From contig JANBPU010000187.1 in NCBI GenBank assembly GCA_027575805.1, positions 1 through 31,527 of the forward strand: DNA of 31,527 nt, given 5' to 3'. Position 1 is the stretch's first letter; every line of letters starts with the position of its first letter. The notes beneath the pieces were generated by a model. The model worked only from the letters and a program-made list of their open reading frames with translations, was not told the origin of the DNA and did not search any database. The DNA comes from Mycoemilia scoparia (taxonomy: Eukaryota; Kickxellomycota; Kickxellomycetes; Kickxellales; Kickxellaceae). The translations under genes and the position numbers were made by a program. Below are positions 12,701 to 22,883 of the stretch, piece after piece.

Positions 12701-13094
12701 CGTCCGGATTATCATTCTTTGAAGCTTCATCATCATCTTCATCATCATTAGGCTGCTTCTCCTCATCATCATCATCATTTTCTTCCTCTTCACCCAATTC
12801 AAGTGGAGTGTATGTATCCATAAGAGCATCCATTATCATCGGAGAATCCAAAGAAAGCATTTCACAAGCCAACTGGCCATATCTCGGAGATTCAAAGAAT
12901 AAGTCTCCAGAAACATAATCGATCAACCGTTTCAATATACGCGGCCTGACTATGAAATTGAGTAGTTTCTGGTTTTTTGACTTCATCTGGTTTAGCAGCC
13001 CACTGTCATTGAGGACTTCTTCAAGAGTCACGTCATCTTTATCGAGTACCCTGTCTATGGTCAAGTACTGCTGAATACCGAATCGCCAATACAT
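6705..13094 (-). CDS. ekc1: SAPS-domain regulatory subunit of Sit4/PP6-type protein phosphatase
   Basis: Two exons: 13094-9772 and 9447-6705, joined over a 324-base intron (donor GTAGTG, acceptor CTATAG), giving about 2021 residues. The N-terminus (MYWRFG, VLDKDDVTLEEVL) and the core motifs HPWNNFIHS near 700 and GYMGHL near 762 are those of the SAPS family, which binds Sit4/PP6 phosphatase and steers it in cell-cycle and nutrient signalling. Without the splice the frame stops at 9768. With it, a W-M-N-D-Y-M-R-A-R-I segment is created that lines up with the short helical block after the acidic region in SAPS proteins. The usual length is about 800-1000 residues. Here acidic runs (about 100-145 and 960-985) and a huge second exon of Ser/Gly/Asn/Gln tracts double it. 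The last ~80 residues are Lys/Arg/Gly-rich, ending in FGK. The symbol follows fission yeast; the phosphatase partner is inferred from the family. Confidence 0.9.
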
Positions 13095-13820
13095 TGTTTC
13101 GAGTTAGTTACTATTGTTATATAGTCGCAAAGTAATTTTACCGATAGGGCGAAGTGGAGATAAGTAGACAGTTATAGTTCGATAATTTTTTGTAGCCTCT
13201 TGCAGCTTTTGGAAAACAGAGTAATTTGCTTAATGGCTTGGCTGTGTTGGTCTCTATTCAAATTTGAAAAAGATAGATTCGGAAGGTATTTTTGACCCAA
13301 ATTAATACAATCATAACCAAAGACAATTATATTATAATTTGGGGAATAGAGAGAGAGAAAACAAAGTAGCAGCAGTTTTGTTTGTAATATAGAGTAGCTT
13401 ACCTTCCTATATAAGGAGACTTTTTTTCAACTCTGGCAAGAGATTCAAGAGCGTGATAGCAAGAAAGAGATTGCTAATCGCTGGCTAATTAGGAAAATGT
13501 ATGTAGCTCTGGCCGTGTGTGTGTCTGTTTATGTACAAGCACGTGGAGAAATATTGGTAGAAGAGCCAACTAACTAACTAACTACTACACGAGTGAGCTA
13601 AAACTAATTTTGTTGTTACAACAGCAACGCCAGCAGAAGATGCCCGTCGTCACACACACACAATTACTTTGTAAAAAATAAATCTCGCTGCGACCAATTG
13701 GTCGAGTTTTTGGGGAAAGAGAAATGTTTACACCAACAAACAGAAAGAAAGTACAGGCTTTGTTGGATAGCGAAAAGGTATAAACGCGCGTATATTGAAG
13801 TAGATATATACACTGAAAGA

Positions 13821-13849
13821 GGTAGGTAGGTAGGTAGGTAGGTAGGTAG
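13821..13849 (+). repeat. GGTA tetranucleotide microsatellite
   Basis: Seven GGTA units, followed by GATA/TATA-like bases. Non-coding, upstream of the SAPS-domain gene. Confidence 0.9.
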
Positions 13850-14493
13850 ATAGATATATATCGGATATAGTTTATGTGGTTATATGTTACAGAGGAAAAG
13901 GAAGAATAGGAGGAAGGAATTGGAAAACAGCTTCGTTAGTAATTTTGACGGGTAAGGTTAAAATTTGGAGAGGGAAAGCACGAGAAATAATGCTAAAACG
14001 ATAGAGAGAGAGTATGGATAGTATTAACAACAGTGTTATCTGTGTTGAGCATCCAGAAAGGTAAGGTATAGTATATGCGCGTGTGTGTTTATATATATTT
14101 GAATTAGTAATGTGTTGTAAGGAGGGGGGAGGAGATTCGAAAAGAAGGAAAAGAAAAAAGAAAATTGAATCTATGTAAATGCGCAAAAGGCAAGAAGGTT
14201 TATACGGTTAGAATACAAAACCAGTCAAAAATATTAGAGCGAGAGAGGGAGAGAGAAGAGGGATTGGATAAAAAAGGGCCCCTTGAATAATAATAGTAAT
14301 AGCAATGGTAGTCTATGTGAAAATGTAGTCAAAGCATGTGCGCGTAGTGTGCTCCCATCACAAACACCACACGCAGCCAAGTTTGGCTACGAAGAAGACT
14401 TCCAGCATCGCCCAACTGTTGAGCTTTGGTGCCCCTCCTGTCTGTATGCTTATAGAGAGTAGGCCCAAAAAATGTGCTCTATGACTGAATGGT

Positions 14494-14518
14494 TGACTGA
14501 CTGACTGACTGACTGACT
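14494..14518 (+). repeat. TGAC tetranucleotide microsatellite
   Basis: About six TGAC units. Read in any frame it gives a Thr-Asp-stop or Gln-Ser-Val-type repeat, which explains the spurious open frames over it. Confidence 0.9.
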
Positions 14519-14891
14519 TATCAGTGTATCGTACAGGTTTATTGATGACACACATGCGTCTTCTCTCGCCTGCTCCTCCCGTGCTGATATTATTTCTCTT
14601 CTATCTCTCTGGCATATCAGTCTCCCAACCAACAAAGCTAGATAAAGAATTTACCTTTGGGTTAGAATCACAAAGTTTTTGTTTATACTATACTACCCTC
14701 ATTACCTAAAACGTATCAAGATCTGTTTTCATGTAAGCTTAACGGTGATAATAACATTGCAACAATCACAACAACAAAAACAAGCGCAAAATAACAACAG
14801 CGAACAGCCAACTCTGTCACTCTGTATCTATCTAAATTGATTACAAAAAAGGACCGAGAGATATGATAAACCACTACTAAAAGCGTATACT

Positions 14892-14929
14892 ACACACACA
14901 CACACACACTCTCTCTCTCTCTTTCTCTG
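14892..14929 (+). repeat. CA/CT compound microsatellite
   Basis: A run of CA dinucleotides (14892-14909) passes directly into CT dinucleotides up to about 14929. Non-coding. Confidence 0.9.
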
Positions 14930-15584
14930 TGTGCGTATGTATATGGTTAAAAAGATAAAAAGTTAGAACCCAAAAATTTCTATATGGATAGATGCAAGGA
15001 AGAAAAACTAAACACCCTACTAAGCCTCTAACAACACTATGCAATGAATGATGACCCAACCCTTTTTAAACTATAAATAAATATTCAACAAATGCTGTAG
15101 AAGACACGCATTTACTTCTGTTAAATACCAACTAGCATTAACATGCTTATTCATACACAACACCACGTATGTCTGGATTACGTGGCAAACAAAAAATTGG
15201 CTTTCTTCTGCATAAACCAATGGGGCATATCAAAGGCAGACAGGTAGGCAAGCCAACTGCTGACTAACTGGCCTGTGCCACTAAATTTTCACGAAAAATC
15301 ACAATAACCCATAATTACTGTGCTTTTATTTAAAATCAAGCAAAAATAGCATCAGAAGCAGCAGAAGTGCTTCTCATACATATTTATGTACTATGATGAT
15401 CCTTTGGAAAACAAGATCTGTGTTTCAACATAGTAAAATCGCAATATCTCCCATTATGCTATGCATGGCGCACACAAACACTATTTCATTTGATAGATAC
15501 TTTGAAACAATGCTATCCCAACAAGCCTTTCTTCTCAAATTTATCAATACAAAACATTCTATATAATTGCTTTAGATTTTTGAT

Positions 15585-16193
15585 ATGATGCCTAAATCTA
15601 ATAACCCACGTTTGAGTACATCAAAGAAATCACAGGATAAGAAATATAGAGACAAAATAGTAATGGCCCATAGAAGAAGGATCATGCTCAGAGCAGAACC
15701 TAATGACTCTGAAGCTCAGGAGCATACAGGGATACCCCCAATAATATATTTGACTATATCCAACTCGGGTTTTAAAGGGATTGAAATGCATTACGATATC
15801 CCAGGATATGATTGCATTATAACCCATGACAATGTGATAATCCACAGCATGATGGCCAAATACGATGAAGCTGCCCACACAAAGATCTTGGAATGCAGCA
15901 GGTACGAAAATCCCCTAGAGTGCCTAAAGGAGGGCAAGGGAGAACAGATGAAGGAAGTAGAGCGGCCAAAGCTTTTCATATCACAGATGACTATAAGGCT
16001 AGCAAGTGATCGTGGTAAAAACATGATTCGAATGATGAGATACAACCATGGACATTTCATGAGTAATGGATCTTTTGACTTGGATTTTAAGGATGAAATT
16101 AGATACTATGAATATAATAGTAGTGATACTATCAATTTAGCATGCGAAACCTTGGACAAGGGTGATGAGTACATAATGCAAACACATCGCTAA
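15585..16193 (+). CDS. Lineage-specific ~200-residue protein, D family copy 1 (diverged)
   Basis: Single-exon gene, 202 residues from the first ATG. The second ATG at 15588 gives the MPK start shared with the copies at 25361 and 30287 and may be the real one. No known domain is recognised. The N-terminal ~45 residues are rich in Lys/Arg and look like a nuclear-localisation or nucleic-acid-binding tail. The centre has the family signature HYDIPGYDCIITHDNVIIH, then YENPLECL, EVERPKLF and a DKGDEYIM end. No signal peptide or membrane segment. It is the most diverged of the three copies, yet all its core motifs and length are kept, which argues for constraint on the protein. Its 3' flank resembles that of the 25361 copy. 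Function unknown. Confidence 0.75.
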   Translation: MMPKSNNPRLSTSKKSQDKKYRDKIVMAHRRRIMLRAEPNDSEAQEHTGIPPIIYLTISNSGFKGIEMHYDIPGYDCIITHDNVIIHSMMAKYDEAAHTKILECSRYENPLECLKEGKGEQMKEVERPKLFISQMTIRLASDRGKNMIRMMRYNHGHFMSNGSFDLDFKDEIRYYEYNSSDTINLACETLDKGDEYIMQTHR

Positions 16194-16322
16194 ACAATTA
16201 CCCATTTGGCAGTAGTAGTAGTAAATGCCAATTATAACCATTTTTGATATTTCAATATGATCACTTGCAAATACAAATTAACATTTATAAACTACACTTC
16301 GATATCGCAATTGAGAACTGTG
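16194..16322 (+). repeat. 3' flank shared with the D gene at 25361
   Basis: Directly after the stop codon, about 130 bases match the flank at 25964-26086, including CCCATTTGGCAGT, GATATTTC and CACTTCGATATCGCAATTGA. The third D gene (30287) lacks this block. It may be the 3' UTR and polyadenylation region that travelled with the gene. Confidence 0.7.
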
Positions 16323-16580
16323 TCAATCTCAGCATCGTTATAGTTCATGTTGCTATTATAATATTTAACTCATTTACAATAAATATGTATCAATATAGCT
16401 TATAACCTCCCATCAAAACAATATTTAATTTATTGATCGGTCTACTGACTGTCTGTTAAAGCATTTTTACATAACACTAAACAATTATTTACATTTCATT
16501 CATAATCAACAAACCGATCTTTTTTGATCTCTGAGCAAACATTAAGGGGATAATCTCTTATTTGTAATACCAGTCTCATT

Positions 16581-16781
16581 ATGGTTATAGATTTATCCCT
16601 GCTCAGATGCCTTAAAGATGGCTTATTTTTTCAGGTTTCTATTCACCCAGCTCTACTCTATATGGTCAGATCGCTCAAAACCGTAGACCAAATGGGTCTC
16701 CAGGAGTTGGATATTAAATTGATGATGGCTGGGTCAAAGCTCAGAACCACTCTTGTCTATTTCGCATATTTTCACTACTAG
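16581..16781 (+). pseudogene. P-family fragment 1
   Basis: A short open frame; the relevant part begins after a good acceptor (TTTTTTCAG before 16636). It contains QMGLQELDIKLMMAGSKL, which aligns with fragments at 20331 (KMTPQELGYDRL), 30021 minus (KMGPQELHIKYQMM) and 31066 (NVPQESYSKYLMMGAKL). The common core is AL/SL-x-x-(M/N)-x-(P/L)QE followed by MM. No start or upstream exon is convincing, so I read it as a relic or one exon of an unassigned gene. Function unknown. Confidence 0.45.
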
Positions 16782-16932
16782 TTGCATTTCGCCATGTATA
16801 TTTTGTGTTAAAAACGCAAATGCAGCTTGTCGGTATATTTAGCAATAGCTCCATGTCGTCCTCCAAAGGAGTTCGGCTGGAATCAGTAGTAGCAACAGGC
16901 TTTTCATGTCCAAAATCCAAGGCCTTGTAAAC
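16741..16932 (-). pseudogene. Possible terminal exon with VYKAL motif (P-family-like)
   Basis: An open minus-strand frame of 63 codons, from the acceptor AACAG (boundary at 16932) to a TGA at 16741-16743. It begins VYKALDFGHEKP, and VYKAL is the same start as the minus-strand P fragment at 30021; further on FNTKYTW resembles APNTHIW there. It could be the last exon of the broken gene at 17088-18590, but I could not join them in frame. It overlaps the plus-strand fragment at 16581-16781. Confidence 0.35.
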
Positions 16933-17087
16933 CTGTTAATAATATTCTTTCACAATTGTCACTGCAAATGATTTTATCAGTGTAGTTTATATTCATATAA
17001 TATAAAAATGTTGGAACCAATCTACCACTACCATAAAAGAATAACCATATAAAAAAGGTCCAGCTCGTTATGAATTACTCCACTACT

Positions 17088-18590
17088 TTATTGGCCATTT
17101 ATTTTGTGAATACCAGAACCCAAAGCATTTGCTCTAAATAATTGAATATTGGCAATCAATAGTGGAGATCCAAGCGACTGTAAAATATCCACCACAATGC
17201 CAGCATCTTGATCAAACTGTTTTTGCTGTGGTATTTTACTGGTCGCTACAATATCATGTTCGAGTGCTTGTTTTCCCATTATAAACAAGGCATATTCAGT
17301 TGCACCTGGAGAATCAGCAACATTACATATATAGTAGCGAATTTGAAAGAACCAGAAAATAGTCTCTCTCGGCTTTTTTTGAGCATATTTGTTTTTACCA
17401 GGATTACAGTCGCCATTTCCGTTACTACCAGTATCAGGCTGTGAATCAAAAAAATTATTTATAACATTATAGACCAAAAATTTAACCAATCCCACTAGCA
17501 TCTGAATCCTTCCCTGTTGATCTGGGTTCCTCTACTAGATTGCCAAAATTCTTCATTTCATGATTAATATAGTCAAGATGCAATAAAGAAAAGCTATAGT
17601 AAAAAAATAGCATTATAGCATCCACATCTGGAATATATCTAGAATGCTCACTATGTAAGATAAGATCTATAGTTGCAAATACGTGCTTATCCACATGCTT
17701 TTATTCGTGAACTGGTTCCAACTCACAATCATTGGCTTTTCTGAGCTGTTTTGTAAATGTTTTATATAGTTTATCAATATTTGATCACTCAACTACTCCT
17801 TGTCTAATAGTTGATGCCATTGCTTTTTCATTAAATGGTTTATACAGATCACCCACATTTATAGAGACTTTTGTAATAGGAGATGCATTCTCTTTGAGTA
17901 GTTGGATTTGGGTAGCCTGATCATTGTATAAATAAATGCCATCAATACTGCTGGTACTATTGAGGTCACTACTAACATACCTTTTTTTGGGGTTAATTTT
18001 TTTACTACCTTGGCTTTATTGCACTTGCCTTTTCTACTGCATGGAGCAGAGTTAGAATTGGAGATGTTGCTGGAGCTGGTAGTTTGAGCTGCGCTTCCAT
18101 TATGCTGTAACAGGGTCATAGGCCATAGTGATCCAGCTGCATTGGATTCGGACATAGTCAAGTTAATATCTTGTTCAGATGCAGGCTCTAGAGCAAAATT
18201 ATTAGGACAGCCAAATGAAGAATTGCTGTTACTATTTTGCTTTGAAGCTACTTTGACATAGTTTAAAAGGATCGCATCAATAGACGTGATTGAGCAAAAT
18301 ACTCTACTTGGTTCTGGTTCTTTTACAGGTATTTTGGTCACAACAAGATCAAAACCCAAACAATAATTGCCACATACTATTGAGTCCTTGGATTCTTGCG
18401 TTTGCGGTGTCCTTTTGAAGAAATCCTGTCGAAACTGCAAATGAGTGGATAATTCCAATTCAATTTCTGTTGCCATATCAAAAGCATAGTTATCCATCAT
18501 GGCAAGGTAGCAGAGACAATCGTTTGTTTTTATCGTGAATATGTGATAATTGGATATAAACTGCATAGGAGAAAAAACTAAAGAATTCAA
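17088..18590 (-). pseudogene. Broken unidentified gene with frame changes and in-frame stops
   Basis: Three open stretches on the minus strand read as one protein if frame changes are allowed: 18566 to about 17985, about 17985 to 17515 in another frame, then about 17515 to 17088 in a third. The first change is near a run of seven A residues (minus-strand CCAAAAAAAGG). Between them a TGA near 17790 and a TAA near 17708 interrupt otherwise protein-like sequence. The start may be an exon after the good acceptor TCTCCTATGCAG at about 18570. Visible content: a Ser/Asn-rich segment, a basic KGKCNKAKVVKKL block, then SIDGIYLYND and HSRYIPDVDAIM. No family recognised. An intron of about 100 bases would remove both stops, but not the frame changes. 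It could also be a live gene with unusual structure or assembly errors. Confidence 0.5.
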
Positions 18591-19561
18591 AGCATGTGAT
18601 ATGACAAGTCGTATTTATATTTAGAACTGGAATAATAGACTGAGAAGGCTGAATAGAAATTGGTAAATGATCAAAGTACAACTATTGAATATATTTGAGC
18701 AACTTGGTGGTGAAATTGATCAATTAATTTGTTTCGATAGTTATGAAAAGGAAGTTTTGGTTTATTATAAACAATGCAGCGTTTATATGGAATTGTTTAA
18801 TAATAGAGGTAATTAATATTGAACAATAGCCATATATGTAAAGAATTTGTTATGAAAGGAAAGAAATAAGGCTGCTGACGATTCACCACCATGCTTTCAT
18901 TTCCATCCTTATATATATACACATAGGAAATCCCAATAGCAGCATGCAGACTGCTTTCTCATAGGCTTTGATAGGCTATCATTCACACACAGGCTGAGAT
19001 ATCATACCAAGAGATCCATCAAAATACTTGTAGTAAAGACTTGCTAAAGACTTGCCCCCTTTAAGTCAATTACAAATATCCCCCATGTGGTATGTTGTTT
19101 TAAGCCCTCTGTAGTGATTTCATAGCAAATCCAACCTTTTTACCAATTGAAACTCTCCTGAGATAATGTAGTGACTTTACATGTTTATAAACCAAACTTA
19201 CTACCTTCTAGTCACAAAGGCAGTTACACAACATTACTGTTTCCTAAGAATCAGGAATCAGGAATCATGGAGTTGAGTTCCTGTTTGTACTGTCAATCAT
19301 TCTTCCAATCAGCCTTACTTTTATTAGTTAAGGAAAATTTTCTGAGTAGCTCTTCGTTTTGGTCCTCCTTTTTAGTTTGCTGTTTCTTTCAGTATCCCAT
19401 TTTTATTACTCAGGAGACATATTAACTGCACAGCATAAAGTAGACACACAATAGCTGCTTTGCTTCTACTATCCACAAATGTGTTGGTAAAGCTTTAAAA
19501 AAACAAGCTTGTCTAATAATATTGAAATACATTAATGATCATAATCAAATTTCACAATGCA
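18591..19561. other. Intergenic, no gene supported
   Basis: A plus-strand frame at 18667-18816 (49 codons) and one at 19171-19425 are open but have no support. The minus strand near 18810-18775 contains ATAAACGCTGCA, also present in the R-family copy at about 20860, so a trace of that family may lie here. Confidence 0.4.
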
Positions 19562-19850
19562 CTATCCATACCTTGCATGTGTTGTGATATTGCCTATAAT
19601 GTGTGGAGATAAATATATCATACTGTGGTTATTTAGGCTTTCCATAGAAAGCTGATTGCCTAAGCCATTAATCAGATATTTTGGTCCACCCAGAAAACTG
19701 ATTTGCCAAGATAAATTGGAGCATCACATAAACTACGTTGACAGTAGGAGTCATCATAAAATATTGGGAACATCTATAAATACAGAGCATGGGACAGGAT
19801 GGCTATCTTTCCTTATTAGTCTTATTCTCATTAATCTATTTAGTATTATA
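19562..19850 (-). pseudogene. R-family relic 1
   Basis: Minus strand. The last exon-like segment reads PKYLINGLGNQLSMESLNN and ends at a TAG (19562-19564). It aligns in frame with PKYPFSGFGADLLKEDLNN of the copy at 24724. Upstream on the minus strand it shares AGATGTTCCCAATAT and AAGACTAATAAGG with the other copies. The donor exon seen in copies at 20568, 24724 and 27938 is missing or unrecognisable. No function can be assigned. Confidence 0.45.
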
Positions 19851-20330
19851 ATATAATGGATGCTTTATTTATCATACAGTAGAAACTGTACATAGTTATA
19901 ACATCAAAAGTAACTTTCTTACAAAATTATTTAATAGCCGTGACTAACTTTCCTTTGGTTGCTTTTCATTGTACATTTTATCCATTCAGTCAGTTAATCA
20001 GCAATAAGAAAACTACACTGAGCATGTAGCCCAACTCTACCTCTGCCCATTTGTATATATAGCAATTAACATATACAACAACAAAAACTGTAAAGCCTTG
20101 GATTAATTTAAATTGGTTCTTTAAGTGGCTGACACATACCAGTAGTTTGAGTAAATTGATTACGGACATCATATTTCTATTTCAAGTCATATCAACTTCA
20201 TTGCATTCAAGTACTATTTATTATTATAACTATCCAGATTTAACATATAGCACTGATAATTATTGGTGGCTGGCTATCACCAATGTAAATAATTGCACAA
20301 ATTTTGATTTTATTGCAAAGAATGCATTAA

Positions 20331-20405
20331 AATATAGACAGAATTCATAGGGCCTTGGACAAAATGACTCCACAGGAGTTGGGTTATGATCGGCTCATAA
20401 CATAA
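20331..20405 (+). pseudogene. P-family fragment 2
   Basis: A 24-codon frame between stops reading HRALDKMTPQELGYDRLIT and ending in TAA at 20403. The first ~15 residues match the P motif at 30021 (minus), and the nucleotide match (GGCCTTGGACAAAATG) is clear. Nothing upstream completes it. Confidence 0.45.
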
Positions 20406-20567
20406 TCTAAATTGGAGATATATTTCTTCATATAATACATTTGGTTCCAACTGCAATCTGGCTTTATTCTTTAATTATGAAACTAAACATATTTATTATT
20501 GCTTTTTTGGTATCACAATAACCAGTATTTGCGATGTTGTAATATAATTACCAGAGACTTGTTCTAA

Positions 20568-20990
20568 CTAGCCACACATTGGATATTTATAATTGTGACA
20601 AGAGGACCAGTCACCGAAGCCTCTGCTATGGACATTTTCACCAAGCACAGAGCCTAATATCACAGGCAGCAAATGGTGGGTTCCACAGCTGTGCTGTAAG
20701 ACAGACTGATTACTTATTGGAATCATATATATAATAGGAGAATGTGAACCATTGGTGATAATCCTTAGTAGTCTTATTTATTCTTTACATATATAAGCTT
20801 TCACTTTCTTATTAATACTTACCTCTATCTTCCAATATATATATAAATGTTGCAGCGTTTATAACGGGGTCTATCATTGAAATATTCTCTAACTAATAGC
20901 TTGGCTTCTAAAACTTTATCAATCAAAACATTTTGAGAAAACAAACAATCATTAGTTCCTGAATTATGGCTAACTGCTCTGGTATGATCT
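20568..20990 (-). pseudogene. R-family relic 2, two exons visible
   Basis: Minus strand. An upstream exon-like frame (about 20985 to 20855) reads SGTNDCLFSQNVLIDKV and then RPRYKRCNIYIYIG. It runs into a TAG and then the conserved donor GTAAGTAT (near 20825). After about 135 bases and the acceptor TTACAG, a second frame reads HSCGTHHLLPVILGSVLG and stops at TAG 20568-20570. PVILGxVLG also occurs in the copy at 27938. The stop before the donor and the lack of a start suggest a decayed gene copy. Confidence 0.45.
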
Positions 20991-21333
20991 CTCCCTCACT
21001 TACTCTTGGTAAACCCTCATAGCACATGTCATACATGCACTTTAATCTCTAGGCACTGCACATGAATTTAAATATCTTGAAGCAGTATTATTACTTCACT
21101 TTTTAATTTGGCTTACTTTTTACTCAATTGCGCTCTTAACCTTTGGTTTATAATATTATACTTATTTGTTTATTATATTTTGAATTGAATTATTAAGACA
21201 TATTCCATAGTTTCCTCCAAAACTGTGCTAAATTCATCTTCCCAATTCTAGCCTAAAAGGTACAGTGAATGAGCCAAATTTACATGTGCCATGAAGATCC
21301 ATTTTCGTCTTAGGCCACTTTTGAACTTTGGTT

Positions 21334-21456
21334 ATAAGGGCAATTATTTTTGAAGGGTGAATGTTCACTAGTAAAGCTAGAAATCCATTTGGTCATGGTT
21401 GCTCCTATAATCTTTGGCCACCAAAATGTACGCTTCAAAAATTATTATCCATATAT
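21334..21456 (-). repeat. Degenerate MITE-like element, copy 3 (inverted)
   Basis: The left end contains GGGCAATTATTTTTGAAGGG and the right end CTTCAAAAATTATTATCCATAT, imperfect inverted repeats of the element at 5932-6051. The interior matches that element only when reversed (CCTATAATCTTTGGCCACCA against TGGGGACCAGTGATTATAGG). No coding capacity. Confidence 0.65.
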
Positions 21457-21593
21457 TTGACTCGAAAACAGATATAAGCCCATCATATAACATAACTTCA
21501 ATTTATATTTCTCTGTTATTTATTAAATTGTATTGGGGTTTGGCAATAAAACTAAAACTAATAGTAATGATATGAGAGGATTAGTAGAACTTA

Positions 21594-22610
21594 TTAGTGG
21601 GCAAATGCTCGTTTTTGTTCCAAAAAAAGAATATCTGGGAATCCAATTTTAAGTTCCCTCAAAGTCTCTTGCAGTAGCGCATCTATTTCAACGATTTTTA
21701 CATTTGGAAACAACCCAATAAATATTTTCAAATATTTAATGTCAGGATGAAATTTGTATGCGAATGATAAATGAAGGATAACAACGCTTGGCAACTGGAC
21801 TACACTTTTGGCTACGGACTCAATATCTGTGGTGATTTCAGCTAGAATTATCGCAACTCTTTCAAGCTTTGGGAATTTTTCCAACAGATACAGTATTCGA
21901 GGACTTGTTTCCATGTATTTAAATTTGATGGATTTGATGTTTGTTTGGCCAACATCAATTACATTGGCTGGCGACAGGCTATTACTACCATAATCAAGCT
22001 CTTGTCCTACTTCCTGTACCACGTGTGATGATTGGGTTTTAAAAATAGATTCAAATAGTGAAATGGTGGGGTTTGAGTATCCCATTCTAATATCGATTTC
22101 CCAAAGCTTTGTCATACTCGATACTCCCAATAGTTTTTGAATCCCTAAAGCTGTGTTCGAATGGTTGCTTCTGCTATTACTACTAGGGTTGGCATCATAT
22201 ATTGTTAATGCCAATTTTTCAAGATTAACGTAGTTTTCTTCGAGATAATCAACAACGAATGGATCAAAATGTGAGATACTCAAGGTTTTCAAGGGGTTTC
22301 CAAATTCTGCAGCCATAACGGCACCAATGACCATGCGGTGTTGGAATTGTTGTTGTTGTGCTTGGACAGTTCCTAGAAATGCCATATCAATCATGGCACT
22401 AATGGGAAAGTGGTTAGGGAATAGTTCATAATCGAATGATTCGACATTTGGGAAAACCTTTTTCAAGCGAGCTTTGAGCTCTTGGTGCTTTTGATACTGG
22501 CTCTGGTGTAGGAATTGTGGGCCGGTGCCTGTTACTATTCTTGCTGTATATGGGATAACAAGCTTGATCTTTTTGAGATTCGGATACACTATCAAACTCT
22601 TTACTACCAT
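21594..22610 (-). CDS. Leucine-rich-repeat-like protein without a visible F-box
   Basis: Minus-strand single exon of 338 residues from the ATG at 22610 (MVVKSLIVYPNLKKIKL). The open frame extends eleven codons further upstream to a stop. Irregular repeats of the form NLKKIKL, PLKTLSI, NLEKLAL, KLWEIDI, KLERVAI and NVKIVEI are spaced through the whole length, as in the LRR half of fungal F-box/LRR or RNI-like proteins. No F-box is seen; it may lie in an unfound 5' exon or be absent. Such proteins usually present substrates to SCF ubiquitin ligases, but without the F-box this is only a suggestion. The gene is intact, single copy in the window, and stands among relics. The CDS ends with RAFAH and a TAA. 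Confidence 0.65.
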   Translation of the reverse strand: MVVKSLIVYPNLKKIKLVIPYTARIVTGTGPQFLHQSQYQKHQELKARLKKVFPNVESFDYELFPNHFPISAMIDMAFLGTVQAQQQQFQHRMVIGAVMAAEFGNPLKTLSISHFDPFVVDYLEENYVNLEKLALTIYDANPSSNSRSNHSNTALGIQKLLGVSSMTKLWEIDIRMGYSNPTISLFESIFKTQSSHVVQEVGQELDYGSNSLSPANVIDVGQTNIKSIKFKYMETSPRILYLLEKFPKLERVAIILAEITTDIESVAKSVVQLPSVVILHLSFAYKFHPDIKYLKIFIGLFPNVKIVEIDALLQETLRELKIGFPDILFLEQKRAFAH

Positions 22611-22883
22611 TGTCAGAGTCACCGTTGTTGTATAGAAATTCAAATGGAATTAAATCCCTGTTTCAATTAAATGGAAGGAACTCTATCAAAAAGCAATAAT
22701 TTGGCACCTACAGATGTCCCTGCAACATTAGTGTATGTAATATAAATTGTTTTCATCATTTTAGAAATTAGCAGTAATAATTAATATTTTTTAATAAATC
22801 TTTATTTTTAAATAAATTTAAAAAGCTATATAAAATAAAAGAATCTAAACTCCCTCGACCTCCTTGGACTTTTTATTTGTTTG

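Larger units (their letters stand above)
13095..15584. other. Long intergenic region with microsatellites, 5' of the SAPS-domain gene
   Basis: About 2.5 kb without a convincing gene. Open frames here are short and low in complexity. It likely contains the promoter and 5' UTR of the minus-strand gene starting at 13094. Simple repeats: GGTA units at 13821-13849, TGAC units at 14494-14518, CA then CT runs at 14892-14929, and purine-rich GAGA stretches near 13347-13361 and 14237-14259. Confidence 0.5.

Noticed and set aside
13887..14186. Minus-strand 99-codon frame rich in Leu, Ile, Phe and Pro
   Set aside because: Lies in purine-rich/microsatellite DNA upstream of the SAPS gene. Composition follows the GGA/GAGA bias; no homology or splice pattern.
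18667..18816. Plus-strand 49-codon frame beginning MIKVQLLNIF
   Set aside because: Protein-like composition but isolated; its complement contains an R-family-like word (ATAAACGCTGCA), so it may be antisense to a relic.
20147..20350. 67-codon plus-strand frame before P fragment 2
   Set aside because: No similarity to other P loci and no support; its end overlaps the fragment in another frame.
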